Below are positions 28,900 through 39,537 of a DNA stretch of 64,000 bases, piece after piece. Source of the stretch: Nematopogon swammerdamellus (lineage: Eukaryota; Arthropoda; Insecta; Lepidoptera; Adelidae); assembly GCA_946902875.1 (NCBI GenBank), contig OX336339.1:23777349-23841348 (forward strand), in the 5' to 3' direction. Each line of letters begins with the position of its first letter. The first letter of the stretch is position 1. The translations under genes and the position numbers were made by a program. The notes beneath the pieces are model-generated. The model made no database searches. It was given only the letters and a program-made list of their open reading frames with translations, and had not been told where the DNA came from.

Positions 28900-29026
28900 T
28901 TACTGTTGAGACCACTGCAATATCAGTGCCTAATAAACTGTCATGAGAGCCAATCTGGGCATGTATGTCATCTGTAAATTTGTATGCAAACCACAGTAGG
29001 TCAGTGTAGGGACCTCTCAAACTTAC

Positions 29027-29114
29027 GGTATTGTAGGTCTTTATCCGTCAGCGGCACGTAGATGACTCCCATGAGAACTTTTTTGACTATTTTTCCATCG
29101 AGATCCTTGTCCAC
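29027..29114 (-). CDS. Pcmt: Pcmt exon 6
   Basis: Encodes [29 protein letters not shown], near the C-terminus of PCMT. The exon appears to end at a perfect gtaagt donor one base into a codon. Confidence 0.88.
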
Positions 29115-32100
29115 CTGTACATGAATAAACTTATTGTTTGCATGCAAGTATTGAAAAAGTTGTACAACAAGCTTGAAACAGTGATTAAATTCAAAATGGA
29201 CCCTAAATGCTTTTTCCCGCAACTATAGTCCTTTCGCTACAACGTCATCTCAGTAGGTCAATGCAGTGCGATCTCTAGCAGGTTCAGTGGTAGTTCTAGA
29301 AGTGAAGGAATTCGAATTTAAATTTAGAAGTATCAAAATATATTCACCTGTGTCAGATGTTGTTCCCCGCCCGTAGGACCCACAGGGACAATGAGTCGGC
29401 CCCCCGGCTTCAGTTGGTCAACAAGCTGTTTCCATAGACATTCAATATTAGAAATAACATTTTATAACCAACCAAAGCCAAGCGTTGGGAAGTGTCGTCG
29501 TAGACCAGGGCTTGGCAAAACTGCCACTCACGAGCTACATACGCCTTTTTCAGTACACAAAATTGTGAGTCTTTGCTTGCTCGACTTGCGAAAAGAATTT
29601 ACTCATTCCCTAGGACAACACCACACACACACACACAGCACGTCGCCGCTGCCCATAGCAACAGCTATAATGTTTATAATTCTATTTAGTTTAATTGAAA
29701 TATTTAATATTATTTAATTCATATACATTTTATAGATAAGAACATTTCTTTTGTAAGTTTTGTTTTAATCATATTTATTCTTTATTGTTTATTTAGCATC
29801 TATTGGCAGTACACTGCGCTCAGATTTGTCATATTTACATTGTAACATTCCGCCAGTTCGATTATCACAGCGAAGAAGAACTGACAAGAAACTTCACTGG
29901 AAATTTTTTCAATGTCCACTTAGTCTATACAAAAATGTTTGCCACTGCCTAGACACGCATGTGCTGATTTGTGACATGCAGCAAATTCATGACAAAGTGA
30001 AAACATTTTTACTATGAAATTGTATGAACTACTGGTTTCTGTCATAAACCACCACATGTCGTTATCGCCTAACTAATTAATTACATTCATATCGCATTAT
30101 AGTGCCATCGTCAAATTTGTTAGGATATTTTATCAAGTCATTATTTGATTTTGTTAGTAAGCAAGTAACATACTACAATGTAGTATAAAATGTCGAGGGT
30201 AAAAAAAAAATAATAGATACACAAGTACCCATTGTCTTAGAGTTAGTAGAGAACATTACGTTATGTCATACTTTTGTACTTAATTTATTATGTGTCAGAA
30301 TCACAAAATTCGTCAGTTAAGGCATCTTTAATACTGTAATAGCTTTTTTTGGTTAATATTTTTTTCAGGGTTATTTTGAAAGAATTTTCACCTAGATTCC
30401 TTATTTCCTGTGGTATTTTGTCATGTTATCCAGAATTAAAAATAAATTTGTTTTTCTTTTTTAGTTGATAATGGGCTTTATTTTTAACCGACTTCCAAAA
30501 AAGGAGGAGGTTCTCAATTCGTCTGTATGTTTTTTTTTTTTTAATTTTTTTTTTTTTTTTTTTGTATGTTTGTAACACGATTTCTCCGTCAATTGAGGGC
30601 CGATTTAGAAAATTCTTTTTTTGTTAGTTAGGTCATACTTCCGAGGTGGTCCCATTTCAATTTTATCGAAATTGGTTCAGTGGTTTTCGAAAAATCAGCA
30701 TAATACTATGGTGTGTGGTTACCTTCAGCAAAACTTGTGATGTGGTCGTTTTCGGCAATTTTCAGTTTGATAAATTAGTATGGTGTGTGGTTACCTTCAG
30801 CAAAACATTTGTGATGTGGACTTATTCAGCAATTTGCAGTCTGACACATATGGCGAATAATTCTGTACCACTTCAATCGATTTCGATTATTCGATTTCGA
30901 TTATTCTTTTTTATGTAATATTACTAAAAAGAATGAAATAAAAACTGTTTTAAAAAATATTAAACCGATTTCCAAAAAACAAAAAAAAAAAACTAAAAAG
31001 TATTAAATACCTAATATTTTGAAATTTTCTCTGTCCTGTTGAAATACATGAATCGATATACTAGTGATACATATTCGGACCCTTGTTTCATGAATATTCT
31101 AAATTTGAAATTTTTTATCTTTTCCGACCGGCGCTTAATTTATTATGGTACCTGGCCAGTACCTACTGTACCGAGTACCATCGAGCTGGTTTGATGATGG
31201 AGACAGAAGGTGGCCATAGGAACTCCTAAACTACACATGATAAACCCATCGTGTTTGGGCTCGTTGCATTTGTCTTCACGAGAAATTTACTTTAGACCTA
31301 AAAGATTCTCAATTCGACGGTATGTTTTCTTTTTTTGGATGTTTGTTACGCGATTACTCCGTCAATTGTGGGCCGATTTTGAAAATTCTTTTTTTTTTTT
31401 ATTTGAAAGGGGATAACCCTGAGGTTTTTGAAGTGAAAACTTCTTTAGCGGCTCTTGGCACTTTTTTAGGTGGGTAAAAATGTATAACTCGCGACATCGC
31501 GTCAGCGTCATTTTTAAAATGAAACCTTAAGTCATTGCGTTAAGGGTTAAGTTAGAGTGGCACGGGATCTGCCGGCACTCCCGGAGTGCAACTGTTAAGT
31601 AGGGTTCCGTAACACGTTTATGTCTGTCCATTCTACTAAGTTCTGCAAAATGAATGTAGGGTTCCGTAACATATGCATGTCTATCCGTTCTACTAAATTT
31701 TACAATTTTCAACCAAGGTCCTCCGACGGTTATTTTATAATAAAAGTAGGCTTCCGTAACACGTTTATGTCTGTCCATTCTACTAAGTTCTGCAACATCA
31801 CCTACAACGTCCGTGATGTCAGCCCATAACACCAGTGCCATGTCAGTGCTTCCCCCTTTGATCGTGCTGACTACACTGAACTGGTCGGAAAACACAAACT
31901 ATTTACATAGCCGTTTCGACCGACGTTTAATTCAGTGCGGTGGTACCAACCCGGGAAGGTTAAACCCTACCACCAAGTAAGATTACGAGGGAAGGGACTT
32001 ACAGTTTTACGAGGAATCCGAACCTTGGTCAGCCTCCAACGGTCAGCGGTCACCCATCTAAGTCCTGACCGCACCCAGCGTTGCTTAAAATTCAATAGCG

Positions 32101-35100
32101 ACAGTTGACTGTCTGCACCACTGAGCTATCGAATCTGACGTGGTCCTATTTTAATTGGGTCAAGATCGGATTGGAAAGCGAGGCGGAATCGCGAGGCCGA
32201 AGGCCGAGCGATTCCGCCGAGTACATTAATAGCAAAAAATTACTAAAAAAACTGTGAAATAAAAAAAAAGTTTTAAAAAACATAAAACCGACTTCCTAAA
32301 AAAAGTAAAACTAAAAAACTATTTAAAATAAAAATATAAAAACCGCCTTCAAAAATATGTGAAATAAAAACCTAAAAAAAAAACGAACCCTAGAGTTGAA
32401 GGCGGTGCTAAAGCAAGCAAAAATGATGCATGAAAGAAAACATGAGCGGATGATAATATCCTTTGTGATTTGTGTAGCCCTTTTAGCACCGCCTTCAACT
32501 CTAGGGTTCGTTTTTTTTTTAGGTTTTTATTTCACATATTTTTGAAGGCGGTTTTTATATTTTTATTTTAAATAGTTTTTTAGTTTTACTTTTTTTAGGA
32601 AGTCGGTTTTATGTTTTTTTCTAAACTGGCATTGTCAAACGAAAATAAATAAATTTGAATAAATGGCGGCCGCCATAGGCCAACCCTCATGCACGCGAAG
32701 GTTAGCCTACCAAACCCGAGGGGGGGGGGGAACAGGCCGGCATTCTCCGCACTATCCCGGGGCCAAAACATTTTGATAAAGCAAAAAAAGGAGGGTAATT
32801 AATTACATTATTTATTTTAACATAGTAATTATAAATTGTAGATTGTTTATTTTAATTAGATTTATTTAGTTTTAGATTTAATGTAACAATTGTTTACCTC
32901 ATTTGAATAAATAAATACGCATAATTTTGATTGTTCATTCTTTTTGCAAGGCAATGGAAGGTAGTGAACACTGGAACGCAGAAACTTGCCCACATATTTA
33001 TATCGCCGTAAGTAGTCTCGGGTCCTCCAAGAGGGGCGTGAATAGACACCTGTCAGGCCGGCATTGCATTTGCAACTCCCGCATGCGACCGAAGGTACAT
33101 GGGCGTCGTCGGACTTTCTTAAAAAAGGAAATAAGCATTGTTAGTAATGTATGGAATACTTACAGCCTTTGGCATGGATGGTGCTGCAGCTCCTACGTGT
33201 ATAGCGTTGTACGGACCGCTGTCGGGGTAACCGTCCCGACCATCACCCACTGTCAACAAGAAATTATTTGAATCTTGAATAATTATGTATGTCCCTATCA
33301 GAGAGAACAGTTAGGCTCAATTAACACTGGGACGGCAGCGGCCGGCGCGGCAGGCCCGCGTCGCGCACGCGATTGCGCGCGCGGCCGCTCGACCTTTTCG
33401 AACTTTTCAAGCGATATTGGTCTTTTAGAGTATGTAGATAAAGTTTAAAATTATTTCACACCGAAAGTGTGCGCCGCGTCGCTGCCGTCCCAGTGTGGAT
33501 TGAGCCTTATAATTGTTTTATTTTTTATATTCGGCGCGACATAAGCTGTCTAGCGATGCTTACGTACTGTCTCATGTCAGTTTTATGCTTACGTCCCATC
33601 TCATGTCAGTTTTATGCTTACGTACCGTCTCATGCCAGTTTTATGCTTATGTGCCATCTCATTTCAGTTCTTATAGTGATGGCGATCTAATTACGTACTC
33701 ACCCACAAGTTGGACTCGCCCAGAGGTCAGCAGGCTCTTATGGTCGCGCTCAATGTTTCCCCTGGCCAGCTTGACCAGCTCGGGGAAGTGCTCCACACCG
33801 ACGACGCGCCCCCGCTCGCCGACCATGAGTGCCATGCACGAGGTGAGGTAGCCCGAGCCAGCGCCTACATCCATGGCCGACTCGCCTTCTACTAAGTGAG
33901 AGGAGAGCAGCTCCAGCGCGTGGGCATGCTGAAATAGTTAGACACATTTTATTATTTCTTTGGGGCGAAGGAGGCGGATATTTATTTTATGTTTTAGGTT
34001 AAGACAAATGAAATGAAATTTTATTCAGTACTACAAACGGCACATAACAAACATTGGCTCCGTCACTAGATGTTAATCTGTCTCGAAGGAGCCGTTTCAT
34101 ATACATTGTGACATTATCAATTTTTCGCTCATCTTAGCAGTTTTAGTTCAGTTTCGTTTTTGTTAACAGTTAAAAAAAATTAGAAATAGATGAAAATTAT
34201 GCTTAGATCTAAGACTATTAAGACATTTAATATGTATTTTTAATATGGCCCTAGTTGGCTGAAATAGATAATAAATAAAAAAAATATTATAATAATTCTA
34301 CCTATTAAGACATCCTGGAGTTGTGACAAGAAGTTCAATATCCCTGCTACATAATCAAGGCATTTTCGATGGAGGGTAAACTCACCAAGCCTTAAGCCTT
34401 AAAAAATTTTAATTAGCCTACTACGTATGGGGTGACCGGGTGTAAATGATATAGTCCTTTCTTACTTGAACATTTATTCTTTATACAAAACATGTGCGCC
34501 TCTATGGGCCGCGTGGTACTAACTGCCGTGCCCCGCTACGGCGTGGTGGTGGTGTGAAGCGCGAGGAGAGTGAATGGGGGTGCATTCCAACGCTTGGTTG
34601 TGGGTCCTAAATAACGTTTGGTATTTTAGGGGTTGGAGTAAGGGAAACGGTGCGCTCGGGATTTAACCCTTTCGTCGCCGGGACCGCTAGGGCCCAGTCA
34701 TGCGCCCAGGCCAAGGCTTTACGAAACTTCCACCGTACTACTACTACAATTAAACCTATTTTTGAAAGCACTTTTCGAAATCACATATGTGTGCGCCTGG
34801 CCTCACAAAATGACTATAGGTGCACACAAATATGTGCGACTGGCGCCGAAAGGGTTAAGTAGAAAAATTTCTACTGTCTACTTCTAATAAATGGGAACGT
34901 CTGTCTGTATGTATGTATGTTTGAAGTAAAATTTGCACCAATGGAAAGAGTAGTTCTTGAAGCTCACTATAGGCTATAATATAGCCTATAGTACATTATT
35001 ACCATCACTCTAAATAGCCATAGGGCTGAGCTGTATCAAAGAAAGTATAGTATGGACAGGAGAGAGAGAGAATACGAGAGAAGCAATAGTTTATTATAAT

Positions 35101-36703
35101 ATTTGCATTTAATCGGATTTGCTATTAAACCGAGTCTACCGCGAGCGAAGCCGCGGGCAAAAGCTAGTATCTAATAACAACCGTTAGCTGGCAGGGGGTG
35201 GGGGACAATATTTATTTATTTGATGAACGAACAGCCTAAGCTGATGTGTTCATGTCTAAGTTCACTGTTTTAGGTGTTTGTCGAGCCTGTTTTTAAAGGA
35301 ATTGGTGGTGGGTGCTTGTACGACATCATTAGCACTTAAAAGCTTAATAATTCGCAAACGGATCCCTAAATGGAAAAATGCTTTTCACAAACCCACAATA
35401 TTTTCCAAAGACCTATCCAACGACATCCCACACGATGATGTAGACGTGAAAAAAAATTCATCCCCACTTTACGTGTAGGGGAAGTACGCTAAAAAAAAAA
35501 TTATTTAAAAATTTTTATTTTACCACTTTGTCGGCGTTATTAATATGTATACCCATACCAACTTACAAATTTCTAGTACTAAGGGTCTCTGAGCTAAGCC
35601 GCAGACAGACAGACGGACGGACGGACATGGCGAAACTATAAGGGTTCCTTGTTGACTACGGAACCCTAAAAACACCAAAATTCGTGTTTACTTGAGGCGG
35701 CAGGGCAGCGACGCGAACATGGCTTCCATCACCACGTCTCGAAAACCTGAGAAATCCCTTAATTTCTTTCTGCTGGCGCCAAAGTGAATCAGATCAAGTA
35801 GGACATATTTTCACCTTTATTTAGAAGTAAGTATGAGCCTTATCCCAAAATTTTAAGTGTATTTCAATGGCGAAATTCGGCCACTCCGCCGTTCCAAAAT
35901 TGGAAAGCGATATATTGGAATCGGAAACTGTACATACTTCCTTACCTTTAATAAAATCTAATGTCTGCTTTCTGTCTGTCTGTCTGTCCGCTTATAACTC
36001 GAGAACTGAAACGATTTTAATAAAAAAAAATCTACGCATAGCTTGATTCTTCCCATCAACTATAGGCTACTTAATATCATGCTAAATGGTTTATGAGGTT
36101 AGCAAAGAAGTCAAATATGAGAGCGGGCGGAGCTGCGGGCACAGCTATTTTAACTAAATCATGCATTTGAACTAATATGAAGCATTTCATAAACACGCCA
36201 TAGATTGTGTGAGTGGCGCTACGGAACCCTCAGTGCGCGAGTTCGACTCGTATGTACTTAATTTAAACTTTTTTCATTCAGTAGATTCGGAGAAAATAAG
36301 CTGTGACAGACGGACAGACACACAGACAGACGCAAGGGTGTAAAAATTACAATAACGAACCATATGTGGTGCACTGATGGTGGCGGCGTAGCCGATGCTC
36401 TGTGGAGAATCATGGTAGGGGGAACTTGGGCAGTAAAATTTCCGATCCACAGCCAACATCGCATTCAGCACTGCCTCATTCTTGATTATTCCGTTTGCTG
36501 CAAAATTGGTGACAAAATTTATTAGTTTTAGTGTTTGGTATTGACATACATTTTTCACCATAACGGGATCATACATAAGCCTGTTCGGCCACAAAAATAT
36601 TTCTATTAGAAATGTAGGAATTCTGGAAATGAGAAAGTAAGTAGGTACCTCGCAGTTTATGGACCAAGTCCGCATTGCTGACTCCATGACTCCTCCACGC
36701 CAT
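29027..36703 (-). CDS. Pcmt: Protein-L-isoaspartate (D-aspartate) O-methyltransferase
   Basis: Repairs aged proteins by methylating isoaspartyl residues from S-adenosylmethionine; usually cytosolic. Minus-strand coding exons: 36649-36703, 36361-36497, 33703-33928, 33164-33249, 29348-29425 and 29027-29114, all with phase-consistent GT/AG junctions. The start [18 protein letters not shown] matches the conserved PCMT N-terminus. SAM motif [42 protein letters not shown] and the near-terminal [11 protein letters not shown] are all present. The six exons give 223 codons plus one base, and the usual length is about 226-228. The C-end is unresolved: a perfect donor (gtaagt) at 29021-29026 implies a further exon, but read-through also gives a short tail stopping at 29001. 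An in-frame extension with a hydrophobic segment lies upstream (to 36964). Confidence 0.94.
29348..29425 (-). CDS. Pcmt: Pcmt exon 5
   Basis: 26 codons: [26 protein letters not shown], matching motif III of PCMT. Intron 4 upstream is about 3.7 kb of repeats. Confidence 0.94.
29430..31600. other. Pcmt intron 4, AT-rich with repeat scraps
   Basis: No coding signal. Contains an (ac)n run at 29622-29637, and repeats around 30480-31010 and 31130-31400 built on accgacttccaaaaaaggag / 'ggttctcaattcg' motifs shared with the foldbacks at 32275-32625 and 48150-48345. A small triplicated block (taggcttccgtaacacgttt-like) lies at 31600-31795. Confidence 0.5.
31794..32140 (-). repeat. S1 SINE, minus strand
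   Basis: Minus-oriented S1 copy with head complement 'ccaccgactgagctatcg'-like sequence at about 32115-32137 and body ending at 'acatcacctacaacgtccgt'. It lies in Pcmt intron 4. Confidence 0.7.
32275..32625. repeat. Large foldback palindrome
   Basis: Arms of about 140 bp around a loop of about 70 bp. One arm has aaaaccgacttcctaaaaaa, 'aaccctagagttgaaggcgg', and the other their reverse complements at 32490-32615. A related shorter foldback lies at 48150-48345. Non-coding, in Pcmt intron 4. Confidence 0.85.
32927..33120 (+). pseudogene. Non-LTR ORF2 C-terminal scrap
   Basis: The plus strand reads [16 protein letters not shown]...RPKVHGRRR, the extreme C-terminus of the ORF2 family also seen at 3739-4225. 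5' truncated, with no further coding. Lies in Pcmt intron 4. Confidence 0.6.
33164..33249 (-). CDS. Pcmt: Pcmt exon 4
   Basis: Encodes [29 protein letters not shown]. Conserved motif II region. Donor gtaagt. Confidence 0.94.
33314..33506. mobile_element. PIF/Harbinger-type MITE, TTA target
   Basis: Ends ggctcaattaacactgggac and its inverted match cccagtgtggattgagcc are flanked by TTA at 33311-33313 and 33507-33509. 193 bp with a CpG-rich core. No coding. Lies in Pcmt intron 3. Confidence 0.75.
33703..33928 (-). CDS. Pcmt: Pcmt exon 3 (SAM motif I)
   Basis: Starts [20 protein letters not shown] and contains [18 protein letters not shown], then [14 protein letters not shown], ending SGRVQLV. 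This is the Rossmann-fold core that binds S-adenosylmethionine. Confidence 0.95.
34010..34640. other. Pcmt intron 2, no gene seen
   Basis: AT-rich, with no coding or recognisable element other than short A/T runs and a GC-rich patch at 34500-34560. Confidence 0.4.
34663..34858. mobile_element. piggyBac-type MITE, TTAA target
   Basis: Begins TTAAccctttcgtcgccggg and ends 'tggcgccgaaagggTTAA'. A TTAA at both ends with ccct-type termini is diagnostic of piggyBac transposition. It is about 190 bp and non-coding. Lies in Pcmt intron 2. Confidence 0.7.
35210..36255. repeat. Cluster of dispersed repeat fragments
   Basis: Contains a minus non-LTR 3' scrap (35215-35335), a repeat with 'ttcgccatgtccgtccgtcc'-like end (35454-35668, inverted copy at 44985-45200), a piece resembling the last exon-like block at 63450-63585 (35690-35820), M2 inverted (35945-36150) and an M1 fragment (36165-36250). 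No host gene seen. Confidence 0.5.
36361..36497 (-). CDS. Pcmt: Pcmt exon 2
   Basis: Encodes [18 protein letters not shown], then [19 protein letters not shown], the conserved PCMT substrate-binding loop. Donor is a weak gttcgt. Confidence 0.92.
36649..36703 (-). CDS. Pcmt: Pcmt exon 1
   Basis: 18 codons ([18 protein letters not shown]) plus one base. The start matches human and fly PCMT. The same frame is open upstream to 36964, so a longer isoform is possible. Confidence 0.88.
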
Positions 36704-37327
36704 AGTTCGAAGACAGGTGAATGATCGCTCTGTCAGCCCCGCTAGTAGCTTATCATGACGAAAAATAAGTTGAGAAACGCGTGGAATGCTGGATAATATA
36801 ATTGAATCAGAAAAATGCGTTGGAACCTGACGGAAGGATCCAAACAAATAGATACCACAGACTATAAAAAGAAATAGATACCTACTTTCATTCATTTTAT
36901 TCTTAGATTCATAGAGAAATCGCATGTCTGACAGTTGACAGGTGAAAGGAATGAATGAAGTCAACGTGAGTCAACCAAAGAGTAGTGAGTCGGCCAAGAA
37001 AATGTATTGCAAATATGTAAAATAAATAATAATTTACCAGGAGTATAATCATCCACCTACAAATAATCCAATAGCTTGATTTTATAGACATAATTAAACT
37101 GTTTTTTTTTTCGCGCAAATATAAATCGACCGCGCAATGCGATGCGGAGCGTCAGAGCGGGGATAAAAAAAAACTCGCGTTCACTCTGCCTGCACGTCGA
37201 CGCCACAGATTACCAATATATATGTCTGGCTGGCTGGTCGCGACGTGTCCATCATAGACTAATATTGTGTGTGCATGCATCTGTGTTGGTTGCATCTGTG
37301 CATACATATCCAACCAAAACAGTGATG

Positions 37328-37579
37328 TCATGCTTAGCATTAACAAAATGAATTAATACCCCGTTAGCGCTTAGCACTGCTAGGCGCCCTGATGAATAAA
37401 AATTAATGTTAAAGCTAACAACTTATTAATGTATTCTGTGACGCTAAGCAATAAACACATTTCATTTTAGTTAGCATTGCTGTTTCGTTCGTAATACTTT
37501 GTTGGTTCGTTGTTTTGGAACGCACGCACAAAGCAATGAAGTATGTGGCTATTATTCTGTGGTACTGCTAGCTGCGCTA
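37328..37579 (-). repeat. Tandem-array element, inverted copy, distal part
   Basis: Reverse complement of the 1635-1890 region (atgcttagcattaacaaaat, 'ttaataccccgttagcgctt'). It continues at 38353-38430 after the hAT-like insertion. Confidence 0.7.
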
Positions 37580-38344
37580 ACGAGTGTCTCGGGCCCAATT
37601 CTCTGTCTCTCAGTGACAGTTGTCCTCCGCCGCCGAAAGCGAACCAAGGGAATCCGATATTCGTTTGGTCGTTTATGTGATTTCGTGGCTCAGTGGTAAG
37701 AATGTAGGATTTGTATTTTGACGTGATAACGTCTTATAAATTGATGAACACCGGCTGCACGCACGAAAAAGTGTCACGTTCCATCTGAGCCTGTGTGTGC
37801 AAGCGAGAGCGCGTAACAAGCGATAGAGAGGCACAATCGGCCCAAGCGGCAGTGTTGCCAAACGTACGGTAATTGCCGTATCGTACGGTAATCGAGGCTA
37901 GAAATCGACAAATGTACGGCGTACGGCAGCGATAGGGGTGCCGTACGAAAAATACGGTAATTCTTATAGCTGTGTTTCTTTATGACGTTATCACGTAAAA
38001 CTATCGTCCGTAAACCGATTTAACAGACAGCCAATTTTTTTTGACCACGGGTTCGAATCCCTCAAATTTTTTTGCTTTTTTTTAAGCAATGTTACGGTGT
38101 TAAAATTTGTTTAGGGTGTTTAGTTTTTTTTATAACCACCTAAGAATTATTTTCGGAAATACAAACGTAACAAAAATGACATGCGCCGCCTTAACATTAG
38201 GTTAGGGTTAATATATTAATTAATAGGGTTAATAATATATTAAACCACCAAAACATCACTCATACCACTCAAAGTTTCCGATAAAGCTTTCTTAGGATTA
38301 CCAACTGTCAGTGAGAGACGGAGAATTGGGCCCGAGACACTCGT
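37580..38344. mobile_element. hAT-like element, 8-bp target duplication, nested insert inside
   Basis: Ends acgagtgtctcgggcccaat and its inverted match match over about 43 bp. Perfect 8-bp duplications ctgcgcta lie at 37572-37579 and 38345-38352. Inside is a tRNA-like split: A-box tggctcagtgg at 37686-37696 and B-box ggttcgaatcc at 38050-38060, interrupted by a smaller inverted-repeat element (37720-37996, ends gacgtgataacgtc). No transposase frame. Confidence 0.8.
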
Positions 38345-38352
38345 CTGCGCTA

Positions 38353-38430
38353 GCACTTTGCGCTAACAGCTAACCAATGCGAATGCGATGCGATTATGCG
38401 AGTGGTGAGCGAATTAACTAATTAGTCTGC
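38353..38430 (-). repeat. Tandem-array element, inverted copy, middle part
   Basis: Inverted match to 1585-1640 ('cactcgcatgatcgcatcgc' region). Its two neighbours are the hAT-like element and the Penelope-like fragment, so both were inserted into the older element. Confidence 0.6.
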
Positions 38431-38439
38431 CAGAGTCCG

Positions 38440-39045
38440 TTCGTGACAAGGACGCGTGAACGCCTCGCGTATCGCTTCGCTTTCGCTGCAGCGTCACGGA
38501 ACGGATTTCCGAACACATCAGAGCAGTCAAGAACATGGACAAAACCAAGTCTGCCATAGTTGAGCATGTCGACTCCGGAATGCAGCACTGGATAAGATTC
38601 GATCAGGTGAAAATTCTGGCCACTGAAAAACGACTCTTTCCACGCATCATCCGTGAGTCCATCGAGATCTCGAAGCATGCCAACTTCAACAGAGAAGACT
38701 CTTACAGGCTGTCTCCGGTATGGAATCCCGTGCTCGCCCCCCTGAAGAGCGGCAGGTCTGGCAGTGTGCACCAGCAGCAGCTGGAGGACCCCGTCAGTAC
38801 ATTCTGCTCCTCGGCGGAGGTGCGGAACGCAGCCCAAGCCGAATTGGTGCCTACCCACAGCTGCAACTACAATCTTCGCAGCCGCTCGCGGTTGACAGGC
38901 AGTGTTCTGTTAACCGCGGGCCCGACCGCAGCCAGGCACTCGCCCTGAAGATGGACTGCACGTGCCAGTCCGAAACGTCGGCCACAATGACCGCGAATTC
39001 AAACCATGATAAGCCAAATACCAACCAAAATATTACTTAAAGGAG
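38440..39045 (+). pseudogene. Penelope-like element: GIY-YIG endonuclease C-terminus and 3' end
   Basis: The plus-strand frame reads RISEHIRAVKNMDKTKSAI, then GMQHWIRFDQVKILATEKR and IIRESIEISKHANFNREDSY, ending 'YRLSPVWNPVL'. This is the C-terminal part of the GIY-YIG nuclease of Penelope-like retroelements (H-I...K.SA...H......FD...IL......R..RE..EI). Upstream reverse transcriptase is absent. The 3' end holds a hammerhead-like motif (38942-38983). Possible restriction of the copy to its 3' part is typical of 5' truncation. Confidence 0.75.
38942..38983 (+). ncRNA. Hammerhead-ribozyme-like motif at the Penelope 3' end
   Basis: In order: gcc (stem I), CTGAAGA core (38945-38951), stem II ggact/agtcc (38953-38957 with 38967-38971), GAAA (38972-38975), minimal stem III c-g, then TC before the expected cleavage site and ggc closing stem I. 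The layout agrees with the minimal stem-III hammerheads reported in Penelope-like elements. One unpaired t after the first core is a deviation. Activity is not known. Confidence 0.5.
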
Positions 39046-39049
39046 TCGG

Positions 39050-39370
39050 GGGACCGCTAAGTAAATAAAATATAAAAACTCAGAGCTGCGCGGGAATTTA
39101 CTTAGCGGTCTCCCGACTCCGTAAGTAAGTAACCGGAAATTATTTTTGACTTTTTAAGGGTCGGGGGTTTTGGTCATATCTCGAGAACCACTGGACTTAG
39201 ACCCATCGTGTTGGTACTCAAACTTCAGGTCTCGGTGAGATCATCCATCTGTCACATGACTTTTGTTTTGGTCATAACTCGAGAACCACTGGTCTTAGAC
39301 CCATTGTGTTGGTACTCAAACTGAACGTCTCGATGAGATCTACCCATCTTTCACGTGATCATTCGAGCGA
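39050..39370 (-). repeat. Inverted copies of the 100-bp tandem unit
   Basis: Two units matching the 959-1570 array in reverse complement (actcgagaaccactggtctt, 'ttggtactcaaactt...'). Preceded by a small palindrome ('ggagtcgggggaccgctaag' / 'cttagcggtctcccgactcc') at 39042-39112. Confidence 0.75.
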
Positions 39371-39537
39371 TATTTTTTGCATTCGCATTACCATTAAACG
39401 TTAGCATGTTAATGGTGTAAGATTCGCAAGTGAATTAAATTAATGCTTTTTCGCATTAATTAACAACACTAATCCAACGAAGAAATTTATTGCGCATCAT
39501 AGAATAGTTACAGTGCGACAAGGCTTGAAATGAACGC

